Below, one piece after another: positions 23,734-35,648 of a stretch of 64,000 nt of DNA; position 1 is the stretch's first letter; each line of letters opens with the position of its first letter. Origin of the DNA: Okapia johnstoni (taxonomy: Eukaryota; Chordata; Mammalia; Artiodactyla; Giraffidae). The stretch is from positions 71,443,001 through 71,507,000 of the forward strand of contig CM044312.1 of assembly GCA_024291935.2 (NCBI GenBank), given 5' to 3'. The translations under genes were made by a program, and so were the position numbers. The notes under the pieces are model-generated. The model did not search any database. It saw only the letters and a program-made list of their open reading frames with translations, and was not told where the DNA came from.

Positions 23734-24949
23734 GATCTGTCAGTTCAGTCACTCAGTCGTGTCCAACTCTTTGCGATCCCATGAACTGCAGTACGCCAGG
23801 CCTCCCTGTCCATCACCAACTCCTAGAGTTTACTCAAACTCATGTCCAATGAGTTGGTGATGCCATCTAACCATCTCATCCTCTGTCGTCCCCTTCTCCT
23901 CCTGCCTTCAGTCTTTCCCAACATCAGGGTCTTTTCAAATGAGTCAGCTCTTTGCATCAGGTGGCCAAAATATTGGAGTTTCAGCTTCAACATCAGTCCT
24001 TCCAATGAACACCCAGGACTGATCTCCTTTAGGATGGACTGGTTGGATCTCCTTGCAGTCCAAGGGACTCTCAAGAGTCTTCTCCAACACCACAGTTCAA
24101 AAGCATCAATTCTTCAGCTCTCAGCTTTCTTTATAGTCCAACTCTCACATCCATATGTGACTACTGGAAAAACCATAGCCTTGACTAGACAGACCTTTGT
24201 TGACAAAGTAATGTCTCTGCTTTACCTGTTTGAATGCAGAGTTCCAAAGAATAGCAAGGAGAGATAAGAAAGCCTTCCTCAGTGATCAATGCAATGAAAT
24301 AGAGGAAAACAATAGAATGGGAAAGACTAGAGATCTCTTCAAGAAAATTAGTGATACCAAGGGAATATTTCATGCAAAGATGGGCTCAATAAAGGACAGA
24401 AATGGTATGGACCTAACAGAAGCAGAAGCTATTAAGAAGAGGTGGCAAGAATACACAGAAGAACTATACAAAAAAGATCTTCACGACCCAGATAATCACA
24501 ATCGTGTGATCACTTACCTAGAGCCAGACATCCTGGAATGTGAAATTAAGTGGGCTTTAGGAAGCATCACTACGAACAAAGCTAGTGGAGGTGACGGAAT
24601 TCCAGTTGAGCTATTTCAAATCCTCAAAGATGATGCTGTGAAAGTGCTGCACTCAATATGTCAGCAAATTTGGAAAACTCAGCAGTGGCCACAGGACTGG
24701 AAAAGGTCAGTTTTCATTCCAATCCCAAAGAAAGGCAATGCCAAAGAATGCTCAAACTACCACACAATTGCACTCATCTCACATGCTAGTAAAGTAATGC
24801 TCAAAATTCTCCAAACCAGGCTTCAGCAATACATGAACTGTGAGCTTCCAGATGTTCAAGCTGGTTTTAGAAAAGACAGAGGAACCAGAGATCAAATTGC
24901 TAACATCTGCTGGATCATCGAAAAAGCAAGAGTTCCAGAAATGATCTGT
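23734..24949 (-). mobile_element. BovB LINE with 5' inversion (twin-priming type) and TSD
   Basis: Two BovB pieces joined head to head. 23741..24225 is antisense and carries the 3' terminus up to the complement of GCAGAGACATTAC. 24229..24940 is sense and covers the linker and early RT (frame 24230..24967: MNAEFQRIARRDKKAFLSDQ ... SGGDGIPVELFQILKDDAV). The sequence between these two parts of ORF2, including YADD, is absent. Direct repeats GATCTGT lie at 23734..23740 and 24943..24949, so the inverted structure arose as one insertion on the minus strand, not by later rearrangement. Confidence 0.92.
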
Positions 24950-25079
24950 AAGCATACTAAAACATAAATTATTTGAAATCTTTAAAAATGTTTCAATGAT
25001 ATAGCTGTATACTAAAATAATTGTACTTAAATTTTACTTATGGACAGAGGTTGTATACACAGATAATGGTTAATTTTAT

Positions 25080-25555
25080 GTGTAAACTTGATTGCGTCAC
25101 AAGATATTTGGTCAAACATTATATGGGCTGCATTTGTGAGGATGTTTTGGGATGAGATTAACATTTAAACTCAGTAAAATATACTGTCCTCCCTAATGTG
25201 AGTAGGCCTCATCCAGTCAGTTGAAGACCTAAAACAGAAAGGCTGACTCCCCCACCCTCCAACCCCCTGACCACCCCAAGTAAGGGAGACTCCCTACTCC
25301 TGCCTCATTGCCTTTGGACATCAGTTTTTTGTCCTGCCTTTAAATTCAGACTGAAACATCACCTCTTCTTGGGTCTCAGGTCTGCACATCTTCAGACTGG
25401 AGCTATACATCGGCTTTCCTTGGTCTCTAGCTTGCCAATTTAATCTGCATGTATTGGGACCTATCAGCCTCTGTAAACACATGATTCAATTCCTTATAAT
25501 AAACATCTGCCTCTTTCTTTATCTCTCTCTCTCTCTCTCCCTTCCCCTCCCCACC

Positions 25556-25606
<51 letters not shown>

Positions 25607-25640
25607 TTCTGTTGATTCTGTTTCTCTGGTGAAACCAGAC
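25080..25640 (+). repeat. Old mammalian interspersed repeat, LTR-like, family not assigned
   Basis: GTTAATTTTATGTGTAAACTTGATTG at the left, then GATATTTGGTCAAACATTAT, GGATGAGATTAACATTTAAA, TAATGTGAGTAGGCCTCATCC, TTCCTTATAATAAACATC and GTTGATTCTGTTTCTCTGG at the right, form a repeat seen widely in mammals. I recall the pattern but not the family name. Its AATAAA-like part is followed by the microsatellites. Confidence 0.6.
25524..25603. repeat. (TC)n plus (TA)n compound microsatellite
   Basis: CT repeats at about 25522..25540, a C-rich joint, then about 22 uninterrupted TA units at 25559..25603. The minus frame at 25427..25687 with its Tyr-Ile repeat is an artefact of it. Confidence 0.97.
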
Positions 25641-26130
25641 AAATATAAGGTTTCAAATAAATCAAGTACTACAGGGAAATAAGACATTTATCATTCATCC
25701 ATTCAAAAATTTTCTTAAACAGTCTACACATTTGCAGGCATCATTCCAGGTAATAAGGAAATAGACACAAATTAGATGCTGTCCTTACCCTTGATGAATT
25801 CCAGGTCTAATGCAGATGACATATTTGACAACCTTATCAGCAAACCATTGTTATAGCAAATGGAAATGAGAAAATATTTTATTGTGATACTACGAATCAA
25901 GAGGATCTGGATCTAATGCTCATATACCAATACTGGATAAAATAAATAAACCTTGAGATCTTGAGATATATATGCTATTCTTTTAATTTATAACAAAATT
26001 ATATAACACATATAGTTCAAAATACTTCATATTTCATTTCTTGGACCTTGAACTAGAAAAGTCACCTCAAACAGAGAAAATATAATTTTGAGTGCTCAAA
26101 AATATGCATATCACTATCAATACCATTTTG
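25641..26130. other. Intron stretch, nothing recognised
   Basis: AT-rich sequence with no supported feature between the microsatellite and the next BovB copy. Confidence 0.5.
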
Positions 26131-26728
26131 CTGTTATTGTTCAATTGCCCAGTCATGTCTGACTCTTTGCAATGCCATGGACTGCAGCACTCCATGCTTC
26201 CCTGTCCCTCACCACATCCTGGAGTTTGCCCAAGTTCATGTACATTGCATCAGTGATGCCATCCAGACATTTCATCCTCTGACACCCTCTTCTCCTCTGC
26301 CTTCAGTTTTTTTCCCAGCATCAAGGTCTTTTCCAATAAGTTGGCTGTTTTCATCAGGTGACCAAAGTATTGGAACTTCAGCTTCAGCATCAATTCTTTC
26401 AGGCGATATTCAGAGTTGATTTCTTTTAAGATTGACTGGTTTGATCTCCTTGCTTTCCAAGGGGCTCTCAAGAGTCTTCTCCAGCATCACAGTTCAAAAG
26501 CATCAATTTTCCAGCATTCTGCCTTCTTTACAGTCCAGCTCTCGGAACCATATGTGACTACTAGAAAGACCATAGCCTTGACTATACAGACCTTTATTGG
26601 CAAGGTGATGTCTTTGCTTTTTAACATAGTGTCTAGATTTGTCATATCTTTACTGCCAAGAACTAACTGTCTTCTAATTTCAGGATTGCAGTCACCATCC
26701 ACAGTGATTTTACAGCCCAATGCCATAT
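26131..26728 (-). mobile_element. BovB LINE 3' end, antisense, more diverged copy
   Basis: Begins TTGCTGTTATTGTTCAATTGCCCAGTCATG, a 3'-terminal variant not seen in the other copies here, and runs back through the C-terminal ORF2 region (frames 26250..26471 and 26487..26726, broken). It differs from the other copies at many positions, so it is probably older or from another BovB subfamily. Confidence 0.92.
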
Positions 26729-27344
26729 GGAAACATTTGAATAATTTTATGTGACAGAAGAAGATAGTTTATTACAAACATAGTTTCAACAAATAATTCC
26801 TAGTAAAACTGAGAGAAGAGCTTGGATTTTCAAGGTTTACTACAAGTATGGCCCAGAATATTACAGCAATGGTCAAAGATCTTGGTCTCAAAATAGCACC
26901 TCACAGAATCAGAAAATGAGGCAATTTTTCTTCTGTGATCTCCTAATTAAAACTAAAAATATACAGCAGATATAGGCAGCACTGTTGAAGACAGAGTTCC
27001 CACTATTATTGTTTGTAATTGACTTGTTAATAAAATGGAAATATTACCTTCAGTGCTTAACAGTGATATATTAACATTAAAAATTCTTATATGATAAATG
27101 TATCCTATATGATACATATTACAAAGAACCCAATTTAAAAAGTGGTTTGTATATTATTAAAGATGTATTCCCCTCCCCCCACACACACACTTCAAGTCAG
27201 AAGTACTAAATAAAGAATAATATATACATGCAGGCCTGTTAAATACAAGCAACTATCAAATTCCCACCCCTGGCCTCCTTTTCATACTCAATGCTCTTCT
27301 AAAGGGACTATAGCTCCTTGAAGGGCTAATCTTGAAGCTACTAC
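26729..27344. other. Intron stretch, nothing recognised
   Basis: AT-rich. Only a short C/CA run at about 27172..27190 stands out. Confidence 0.5.
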
Positions 27345-27460
27345 TCAGTCCCTCAGTCATGACCCCATGGACTGTATACTGCCAGGCTCCTCTGTCCATG
27401 GAATTTTCCAGGCAAGAATACTAGAGTGGGTTGCCATTTCCTACTCCAGGGGATGTTGCC
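27345..27460 (-). repeat. BovA SINE fragment, antisense
   Basis: ACCCCATGGACTGTATACTGCCAGGCTCCTCTGTCCATGG followed by CCAGGCAAGAATACTAGAGTGGGTTGCC is the antisense BovA unit. The tRNA-derived end is missing. Confidence 0.88.
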
Positions 27461-27708
27461 TGAAGGGATACAGCAATCATTACAGAAACATCACCACTCA
27501 ACCCTCTAAACTGCAGCTCCGGCAATTTTGTGAACTCTAGATGTATGTGACCAACAATCCCTGAACATTAGAAATGTGTCATCTGCCAAGCTCCTCAAAC
27601 ACATTATATTCCCAGGCACTTGTGTTTTTCCACTCACTGTTTCATTTGAATCAACATGAAATAAGAAAATCTGTTTAAAAGTAAAAAATAGGTTATTTTG
27701 TGACTTTG

Positions 27709-27907
27709 AAAGTGAAGTGAAAGTCGCTCAGTTGTGTCTGACTCTCCAGTGACCCTATGGACTATACAGTCCATGGAATTCTCCAGGCCAGAATACTGGA
27801 GTGGGTAGCCCTTCCCTTCTCCAGTGGATCTTCCCAACCCAGGAATCAAACCGGGGTCTCCTGCATTGCAGGCAGATTCTTTATGAACTGAGCTATGAGG
27901 GAAGCCC
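27709..27907 (-). mobile_element. Bov-tA SINE, antisense
   Basis: Antisense BovA body (AGTCGCTCAGTTGTGTCTGAC) followed by the antisense tRNA-derived head ending at GAGGGAAGCCCC. The frame 27634..27966 is SINE read-through. Confidence 0.94.
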
Positions 27908-28169
27908 CTTTTATAACTTAATTCTGTTAATTCATTATCTCTAACCCCAATGGGGATTAACCCCAACCTAGCCTAAATTCTTTTAAGTAAAATATCAGTG
28001 ATAAATATCTTGTGAATATAATCATATTACTCATTCACTAAAAGTCAAAATATGCTGAAAGCAGCATGCCGCTTCTTTTACAATTGTCCAAGACAGCAAT
28101 TCTCAGTTTTTAGAACAGCACAAAGCCACTTCTTCACTAGATTACATTTTAACCTCTGTAGTTAATGGC

Positions 28170-28990
28170 ATCTTCATCTACTGTGAACACCCACCCCCAG
28201 CTCAGTTATCTTTGACTCCTGCCTCTCCTTCACCACTACCTCCCATTCAACTGGATATACATTCTTATTCATCCTACTTCTATAATGCGCCAAATTCATG
28301 CCTTCCATTTCCATCGCTGATAAGGAGATCTTAGCCCTTCCTCTTACTTGCCTCTCCTCTCAACCTGTGAAAGTGAAAGTGAAAGTCAGTCAGTCATGAC
28401 TCTTTGCGACCCCATGGACTCCATGGAATTCTCCAGGCCAGAATACTGGAGTGGGTAGCCTTTCCCTTCTCCAGGGGATCTTCCCAAACCAGGCATTGAA
28501 CTGAGGTCTCCTGCATTGTAGGTGGGTTCTTTACCAGCTGAGCCACTAGGGAAGCCCCTCTCAATGCATACCTCAAGCCAAATTTCCTCCCTGCCCTCAC
28601 CCTTCATAAAACGAAAACAAAAACTCCAACCACTTTGATTATGCTTTTCCCTTGTTCAAGTGCCTTCAGTGCCTTTACTTACCTAGGGAATAATGTCCAA
28701 ACGCCTTTGGTTTTCATTTAAGACTTTCCCTGATATGATTATAAATTTCTGGAAAAATCCTTGGTTAATAACAAGTTTACTCAGCTACCCCTTTCACTAG
28801 CCTCACTGATCTGTATTTACTTCTCTGCATAGGAGGATCACTTTCACCCTCTCCCATCTTTGTTCACGCTCTTCGCTCACTTTCTACACCTCCCCACTTT
28901 CCACTCATGCATTAGAGCCTATTTCAAACATCCCTTATCCTGTGAGGTACCCCCTCCACCACCACCACCACACACTCTCAGTGATGTTCC
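28170..28990 (+). repeat. L2 LINE remnant (interrupted by a Bov-tA)
   Basis: TTATCTTTGACTCCTGCCTCTCC near 28207, AATAATGTCCAAACGCC near 28689, CTTTGTTCACGCTCTTCGCTC near 28858 and CATTAGAGCCTATTTCAAAC near 28911 follow the order of the L2-type 3' region (usual GACTCCTCCCTCTCC ... ATAAAGTCCAAACTCC). A (CCA)n run lies at 28957..28972. No reading frame survives. Confidence 0.55.
28356..28564 (-). mobile_element. Bov-tA SINE, antisense, with 8-bp TSD
   Basis: Begins GTGAAAGTGAAAGTGAAAGTC and ends GCCACTAGGGAAGCCC. Direct repeats CCTCTCAA at 28356..28363 and 28557..28564 bound it. It interrupts the L2 remnant. Confidence 0.94.
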
Positions 28991-29029
28991 ATCTCTTAAG
29001 TGATTATGTTTCCAACTAAGCAACACTAA

Positions 29030-29225
29030 AGTTTTAGAAAACATTTCCATACACGCATTGCCTGTTTTGATTCTAACACCATTCTGTAATATATAAGGAG
29101 ACCGAGGCTCAGAGGAAGTTAATGGTCCCTTAAGGGCATGATAGCAACAAACTTGGGACTGGAATCCAATTACATCCTCTTACTCCAGGATACAGACTTC
29201 TTATATTGTATTCCTCTGCTTCCTT
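29030..29225 (-). repeat. MIR SINE remnant, antisense
   Basis: ATAAGGAGACCGAGGCTCAGAGGAAGTTAATGG and AACTTGGGACTGGAATCC match the antisense MIR core (GATGAGGAAACTGAGGCTCAGAGAGGTTAAG ... GCTGGGATTCAAACCC). Confidence 0.7.
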
Positions 29226-29689
29226 TCTTTCCTGTGTGCTCTAAAAGCAGTATATTTATTTCTGTACCATTCCACCAAACTCAGTGTTTTAAAGTTAGCT
29301 TTGCACATGATTGTTTCTCCTTCTACTCTGTATCCTTGGAAGGTAGGTTCTGACCATTATTATTTTAATGCCAGGACTTAGCTTAAGCATGCGACAAAAC
29401 AGAAGTATAATGAATAATTATTTATTCAATTAATCAATCAAAGGATCTTAATTTGATAGAATATTTTTATTGATGAAATAACATATACACATGTGACAAA
29501 TACAAAAATTCAAGCTCACATCTCTTCCATCATAACATACACACAAACACTTCTATCTCTCTTAAAGTGCATGTCCTAGATACATAACTGTCCATTACCC
29601 TTCCTATTAACAGATTTCCTGAAGTAGTGGAATGCATGTGCTACTTCCATTTTTCTACTTTCTATTCACTCTTCAAACCTATGACATCT

Positions 29690-30440
29690 AACTCTTCTGT
29701 ACCACTCACTCCACTGAAATGACATCAAGCAAAGCTGATCTCCAGTTTTGCCAAATGCAATGGAAATGTCACAGACATACATCATCTTTCTAAACATTTT
29801 TGTTGTGTTCAAACATTTTGCTGTGATCACTCACTCTGTGTTAAGACTTTTCTGATAAGAGTCTTAGTTTCCTTCCTGGGATCCCCTGACTTCTCAAACA
29901 TAAATGTCACAGTGTTTCTTGGTTGTTTTTGCCTTTATAGTCTCTCACTGGATAATTTCATATTCACTAAATTACAATTTCAGCCCCACCCACTCTTCTG
30001 AATTTAAGAATTGGGATATTCAGATGTCTACCACTTGAATTCTTTCTGGGCATCTCACATTAAATATATCCCAACTGTAATTACCTTATCCCCAAATCTA
30101 CTCCTTGTCACCAGTCCCTATAATGTTTGGCACCACCTAATAGAAACCAGAAAGTCAGCAAGATGCCTTCCTCTTCATCAGTTTTACCAACTACATTTTT
30201 CTAGACTCAGTCCACCCTTTCCCATTCCTACCCTAATTATTATAGTTCAAGACTTTAAAATCTCTCCTCTGGGTAAATATATAGCCTCCTTAATGGTCTT
30301 CCTGCCTTTATCTTCAACCTCTTTCAATCAAGTTGCTTCATTATTTTACATGTGCTCCATGAAATGTTGCCTACAGTGATGTCCTCACTGGGAAAACAAT
30401 GCACAAATATGACCTTGTCAGTTCTGTCCTTAAAACCTTT
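29690..30440 (+). repeat. Probable L2-type LINE remnant
   Basis: Pyrimidine-rich sequence with CAAGTTGCTTCATTATTTTACATGTGCTCC and GAAATGTTGCCTACAGTGATG in the style of L2 3' sequence, strongly diverged. The 122-codon frame at 30011..30379 starts with TTG and lies inside it. The stretch between 29226 and 29690 shows nothing definite. Confidence 0.4.
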
Positions 30441-30450
30441 CTAACACAGA

Positions 30451-30700
30451 AAGGCAAGCTAGAATAGTGGTTAAGTGCACTTCCTAGGTTAAATCGTGGT
30501 TCTGTTAATTGTTATGTGGCTTTGGGCAAGTTTCTTCATCTCTCTGGGGTCATTTTTTTATCTGCCAAGTGGTACCTACCTTGTGGAGGTTAAATCAATT
30601 AACATTTACTTAAAGTATTTAGAACACTACCTGACATATAGTAAACACTGTATATGTTTGCCATTAATGACAATATTAATACTATTCACAGTAATACCCA
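30451..30700 (+). repeat. MIR SINE, near full length
   Basis: TAGAATAGTGGTTAAGTGCAC at the tRNA-derived head, TTATGTGGCTTTGGGCAAGTTTCTTCATCTC in the core and TTAGAACACTACCTGACATATAGTAAACAC at the tail give the full MIR order in sense orientation. Confidence 0.88.
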
Positions 30701-31124
30701 GTGTCTCACCATTCAGTTATTAATGACGGATTAGCCCATATCTAATCTCATCTAGCTCATTTATTACTACTGCCTGTATTAAATTTGATACTTTAGTACT
30801 TAGATAGCCTAGTTTAAAACTCTCCTAGAAACCCTCAATATCAATGCTGCATTGCCTTTTTCTCTAGAAGAATCCTCCTACCCTCCTCACCTGATCCCCT
30901 ACTCAAGTATTCTCTTTTCCATGACTTGTTGCTTGAAACCTCAGGAGAAACCAAATACCCTTCTCCCAGGCATAGGTCTTCCGAAATATTTATTGCATTC
31001 AAAATTCTTTTTATAGTGGTTGTTAAATAAAACTGAACATTAATATACAGTATATATGATAACTATAATAATATCAAACAATACAGATGTGACATATATA
31101 CATACATATTATATACATAATATT

Positions 31125-31365
31125 GAGCCTATACTATACTCCAGGCCTTAGGCTAAGCATCCTATAGTTATTACAACATTCATTCCTCATAACATTTGTG
31201 CAAAGTTTGTAATGTTACCTATTTTTACAAATGATGGAACTGATATAGAGATGTAAAATAATTTGTTCAATTCACACCTAGCATGAAGAGTAAAACTGTG
31301 AGTGGAATCCACACTTGTCTGTCCCCAAAGCTCTGTGCTCTTAACTATATACTACACTATGAAAT
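31125..31365 (-). repeat. MIR SINE, antisense
   Basis: CTAAGCATCCTATAGTTATTACAAC, then TACAAATGATGGAACTGATATAGAG, then GCTCTGTGCTCTTAACTATATAC give the reverse order of MIR (tail, core, head). The stretch between 30701 and 31124 is unassigned. Confidence 0.78.
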
Positions 31366-31827
31366 TTTTGGCACAGGATCAAGAGTTACACACCTTACTA
31401 TAGCCACTGTCTAGCACAGTGCCTATAACATAGCACAACATTAAAATATATACAGAGTTTATGCAACTATTTGACCTGTAATCAATGTTGTAGAATACTA
31501 AGGACTCCTATATTTCTTCTCCATATTTACTCCATATTTCATTTAATTCCATATTTCTTCTCCAAGAAATACTCCATATTTCTTCTCCAAAATGTTTTTC
31601 CTTACCTTTTATTCTGATTACATAATGGATGCTATCTTTAAAAGATGAAAGAACCTTCTTCTTAATGATTTTTAACTTAGGCCACATACACGTACCACAG
31701 GATGAACTACTTGAGGATGTAGATGATGTCTTAATTAAGTTATATTCATCTTTTTGTCACCAGTCTCTAGGTCAATGCCAGATAGAGAACAGGTCACCAA
31801 TAAATGTTCTCTAAGTAATAACTTAGT
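31366..31827. other. Intron stretch with a local tandem repeat
   Basis: At 31511..31590 the unit CCATATTTCTTCTCCAA and variants occurs about four times. Nothing else is recognised. Confidence 0.6.
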
Positions 31828-32608
31828 TTTGCATTCCAGTCCCCAATAATGAAAAGAACATCTTTCTTGGGTGTTAGAAGCTCTTGTAGGTATTCATAGA
31901 ACCATTCAACTTCAGCTTCTTCAGCATTACTGGTTGGGGAATAGACTTGGACTACCTTGATGCTGAATGGTTTGCCTTGGAAATGAATAGAGATCATTCA
32001 GTCATTTTTGAGATTGCACCCAAGTACCGCATTTCGGACTCTTTCATTGACTATGAGGGCTACTCCATTTCTTCTAAGGGATTCTTGCCCACGGTAGTAG
32101 ATAATATGGTTATCTGAGTTAAATTCACCCATTCCAGTCCATTTTAGTTCACTGATTTCTGAAATGTCAATGTTCACTCTTGCAATCTCCTGTTTGACCA
32201 CTTCTAATTTATCTTGATTCATGGACCTAACACTCTAGGTTCCTATGCAATGTTGTTCTTTACAGCTTCGGACTTTACTTCCATCACCAGTCATATCTAC
32301 AACTGGGTGTTGTTTTTGCTTTGGTTCCGTCTCTTCATTCTTTCTGGAGTTGTTTCTTCACTGTTCTCCAGTAGTATATTGGGCATCTACCAACCTGGAG
32401 AGTTCATCTTTCAGTGTCCTATCTTTTTGCCTTTTCATAATTTTCACGGGGTTCTCAAGGCAAGAATATGGAACCGGTATGTCATTCCCTTATCGAATGG
32501 ACCATGTCTTGTCAGAACTTTCCACCATGACCCATCCATCTTGCATAGCCCTACACAGCATGTCTCAGGTTTCACTAAAGTAGACAAGGCTGTGGTCCAT
32601 ATGATCAG
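31828..32608 (-). mobile_element. BovB LINE, inverted 5' part (5' region plus endonuclease)
   Basis: On the minus strand, frames 31998..32222 (MNQDKLEVVKQEIARVN ... SELKWTGMGEFNSDN) and 31794..31997 (VVQVYSPTSN ... FIIGDWNAK) are the apurinic-type endonuclease of BovB ORF2. GDWNAK is a conserved catalytic-site block. The segment continues upstream of the ORF2 start and ends at a junction with the plus-strand BovB at 32605..32608. It forms the inverted half of a single 5'-inverted insertion. Confidence 0.92.
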
Positions 32609-34771
32609 CAAAAACAAGACCAGGAGCTGACTATGGCTCAGATTATGAACTCCTTATTTCCAAATTCAGAATTAAACTGACAAAAGTAGGGAAAACCACT
32701 AGACCATTCACATATGAATCAAATCCCTTATGATTATATAGTGGAAGTGACAAATAGATAGGGATTAGATCTAATAGGGATTAGATCTGATATACAGAAT
32801 GCCTGAAGAATTATGGACAGAGGTTTGTGACATTGTACAGGAGGCAGTGATCAAGACCATCTCCAAGAAAAAGAAATGCAAAAAAGCAAAATGGTTGTCT
32901 AAGGAGGCCTTACAAATAGCTAAGAAAAGAAGAGAAGCTAAAGGCAAAGGAGAAAAGGAAAGATATACCCATCTGAACGCAAAGTTCCAAAGAATAGCAA
33001 GGAGAGATAAGAAAGCCTTCCTCAGCGATCAATGCAATGAAATAGAGGAAAACAGTAGAATGGGAAAGACTAGAGATTTCTTCAAGACAATTAGAGATAC
33101 CAAGGGAACGTTTCATGCAAATATAGGCACAATAAAGGACAGAAATAGCATGAACATAACAGAAGCAGAAGATATTAAGAAGAGGTGGAAAAAATACACA
33201 GAAGATCTATACAAAGAAGATCTTCATGACCCAGATAACCATGATGGTGGGATCACTCACCTAGAGCCAGACATCCCGGAATGCAGAGTCCACTGGGCCT
33301 TAGGAAGCATCACTACAAACAAAGCTAGTGGAGGTGACAGAATTCCAGCTGAGCTATTTCAAATCCTAAAAGATGATGCTGTGAAAGTGTTGCACTCAAT
33401 ATGCCAGCACATTTGGAAAACTCAGCAGTGGCCACAGGACTGGAAAAGGACAGTTTTCATCCCAATCCCAAAGAAAGGCAATGCCAAAGAATGCTCAAAC
33501 TATCACACGATTGCACTCATCTCACATGCTAGCAAAGTAATGTTCAAAATCCTCCAAGCCAGGCTTCAATATTACGTGAACCTTAAACTTCCAGATGTTC
33601 AAGCTGGATTTAGAAAACGCAGAAGAACCAAAGATCGAATTGCCAAAAAGCAAGAGAGTTCCAGAAAAACATCTACTTCTGCTTTATTGACTATGCTAAA
33701 GCCTTTGACTGTGTGGATCACAACAAACTGTGGAAAATTCTTAAAAAGCTGGGACTACCAGAGCACCTTACCTGCCTCCTGAGAAATCTGTATGCAGGTC
33801 AAGAAGCAACAGTTAGAACTGGATATAGAACAACAGACTGGTTCCAGACTGGGAAAGGAGTACGTCAAGGCTGTATATTGTCACCCTGCTTATTTAACTT
33901 ATATGCAGAGTACATCATGGAAAATGCTGGGCTGGATGAAGCACAAGCTGGAATCAAGATTGCTGGGAGAAATATCAATAACCTCAGATATGCAGATGAC
34001 ACCACACTTATCACAGAATGCAAAGAGGAACTAAAGAGCCTCTTGGTGTAAGTGAAAGAGGAGAGTGAAAAAGTTGCCATAAAACTCAACATTCAGAAAA
34101 CTAGGATCATGGCCTCCAGTCCCATCACATCATGGCAAATCAATGGGGAAACAATGAAAACAGTGACAGACTTTATTTTTGGGGGCTCCAAAATCACTAC
34201 AGATGGTGACTGCAGCCATGATTTTAAAAGACACTTGCTCCTTGGAAGAAAAGTTATGACTAACCTAGACAGCATATTAAAAAGCAGAGACATTACTTTG
34301 CCAACAAAGGTCCGTCTAGTCAAGGCTATGGTTTTTCCAGTGGTCATGTATGGATGTGAGAGTTGGACTATAAAGAAAGGTGAGCCCCAAAGAATTGATG
34401 CTTTTGAACTGCGATGTTGGAGAAGACTCTTGAGAGTTCCTTGGACTGCAAGGAGATCCAACCAGTCCATCCTAAAGATCAGTCCTGGGTGTTCACTGGA
34501 AGGACTGATGTTGAAGCTGAAACTCCAATACTTGGGCCACCTGATGCGAAGAGCTGACTCATTGGAAAAGACCCTGATGCTGGGAAGGATTGGGGGCGGA
34601 AGGAGAAGGGGATGGCAGAGGATGAGATGGTTGGATGGCATCACCGACTGGATGGACATGAGTTTGAGTAAGCTCTGGGAGTTGGGGATGGACAGGGAAG
34701 CCTGGGATGCTGCAGTCCATGGGGTGGCAAAGAGTCAGACACAACTGAATGACTGGACTGAACTGAAATAA
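32605..34771 (+). mobile_element. BovB LINE, end of endonuclease through RT to 3' end
   Basis: Begins in the endonuclease end. The SDH box (final catalytic histidine) reads SDY here, a loss-of-function change. RT follows in frames 32799..33782 (327 codons, SGGDRIPAELFQILKDDAV), 33713..34051 (VRQGCILSPCLFNLYAEY, intact YADD) and 34052..34771 (239 codons, C-terminal region). At least two frameshifts separate these frames. A 16-base tandem duplication (AATAGGGATTAGATCT type) sits at about 32756..32788, and about 20 bases are lost near 33645. With the inverted part it makes a nearly full-length but inactive copy of about 2.9 kb. Confidence 0.95.
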
Positions 34772-35436
34772 TATCTAAATGAATTCTATCTCTAGAAAAA
34801 TGGTGTTGGAACATTTCTGTTGAGTCACTTTACAATTATACACTCCTGGATCAACGGCATAGACATTTGTAAACATTATATAATTCAAAAAATAGTTCAA
34901 GTTGTTTCTGGCATGCAATGGTGGGTATATTTTTGTAGTTGATTTATTTTCTTGATTATGTTCTATTTTGGATAATGTTAAAATAAATTTGTGTTCCACA
35001 TATTTTACTTCTGAACGTTTATGGTTTTACGGAATTTAAAACAGAGGTCCAACCAGATAAAACTGAGTGAGATAATGAAGACATACCTAGAATTTGAGTG
35101 CATTTGTGTAACGAGAAAATACATCTTGGTTTATTCTCCAAATAGATTTCTGTTTCTGAAAGATGTTCAGTAATGCTTCCCAAAACAATAAAATGGGAAT
35201 AAAATAGCTATTTTTATACCATTTTTCAGTTATATCCGTCAAAAGATTTTGGTCTCAAAATAACAGAAAACCCAATCCAAAGGGTTCAACATATCTTATA
35301 TACTGTTATATACTGTTTTTGACATTTTTGAATTCTCAGTAAGCAATGTTAGTACCTGTATTTTAACTAGATACTTATAAGTTAAGAATCATTTAACTTA
35401 TTTTTAAATGATTAATTCTTTAGAATTATAATATAT
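34772..35436. other. AT-rich intron stretch, nothing recognised
   Basis: No supported gene or repeat. Short TATATACTGT repeats occur near 35298..35320. Confidence 0.5.
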
Positions 35437-35648
35437 CATATACTCATTGGGCTTCCCTTGTGGCTCAGCTGGTAAAGAATCCGCCTGCAATGTGGAAGAC
35501 CTGGGTTCGATCCCTGGGTTGGAAAGATCCCCTAGAGAAAGGAAAGGCTACCCACTTCAGTATTCTGGCCTGGAGAATTCCATGGACTGGATAGTCCATG
35601 GGGTCACAAAGAGTCAGACACGACTAAGTGACTTTCACATATACTCAT
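35437..35648 (+). mobile_element. Bov-tA SINE with exact 11-bp TSD
   Basis: Head GGGCTTCCCTTGTGGCTCAG, box-B-like GGTTCGATCCCTGG, body end CACGACTAAGTGACTTT. Direct repeats CATATACTCAT lie at 35437..35447 and 35638..35648. Low divergence suggests a fairly recent insertion. Confidence 0.97.

Noticed and set aside
30011..30379. 122-codon plus-strand frame
   Set aside because: It starts with TTG and overlaps an L2-like pyrimidine-rich remnant; the composition explains the openness.
32214..32630. 138- and 112-codon plus-strand frames
   Set aside because: They are antisense to the inverted BovB 5' region and endonuclease and have no independent support.
34093..34659. 188-codon minus-strand frame (also 17314..17775, 38935..39432 and 42871..43476 in other copies)
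   Set aside because: The same antisense frame recurs in every BovB 3' region because it mirrors ORF2. It is a shadow of the RT C-terminus, not a conserved protein.
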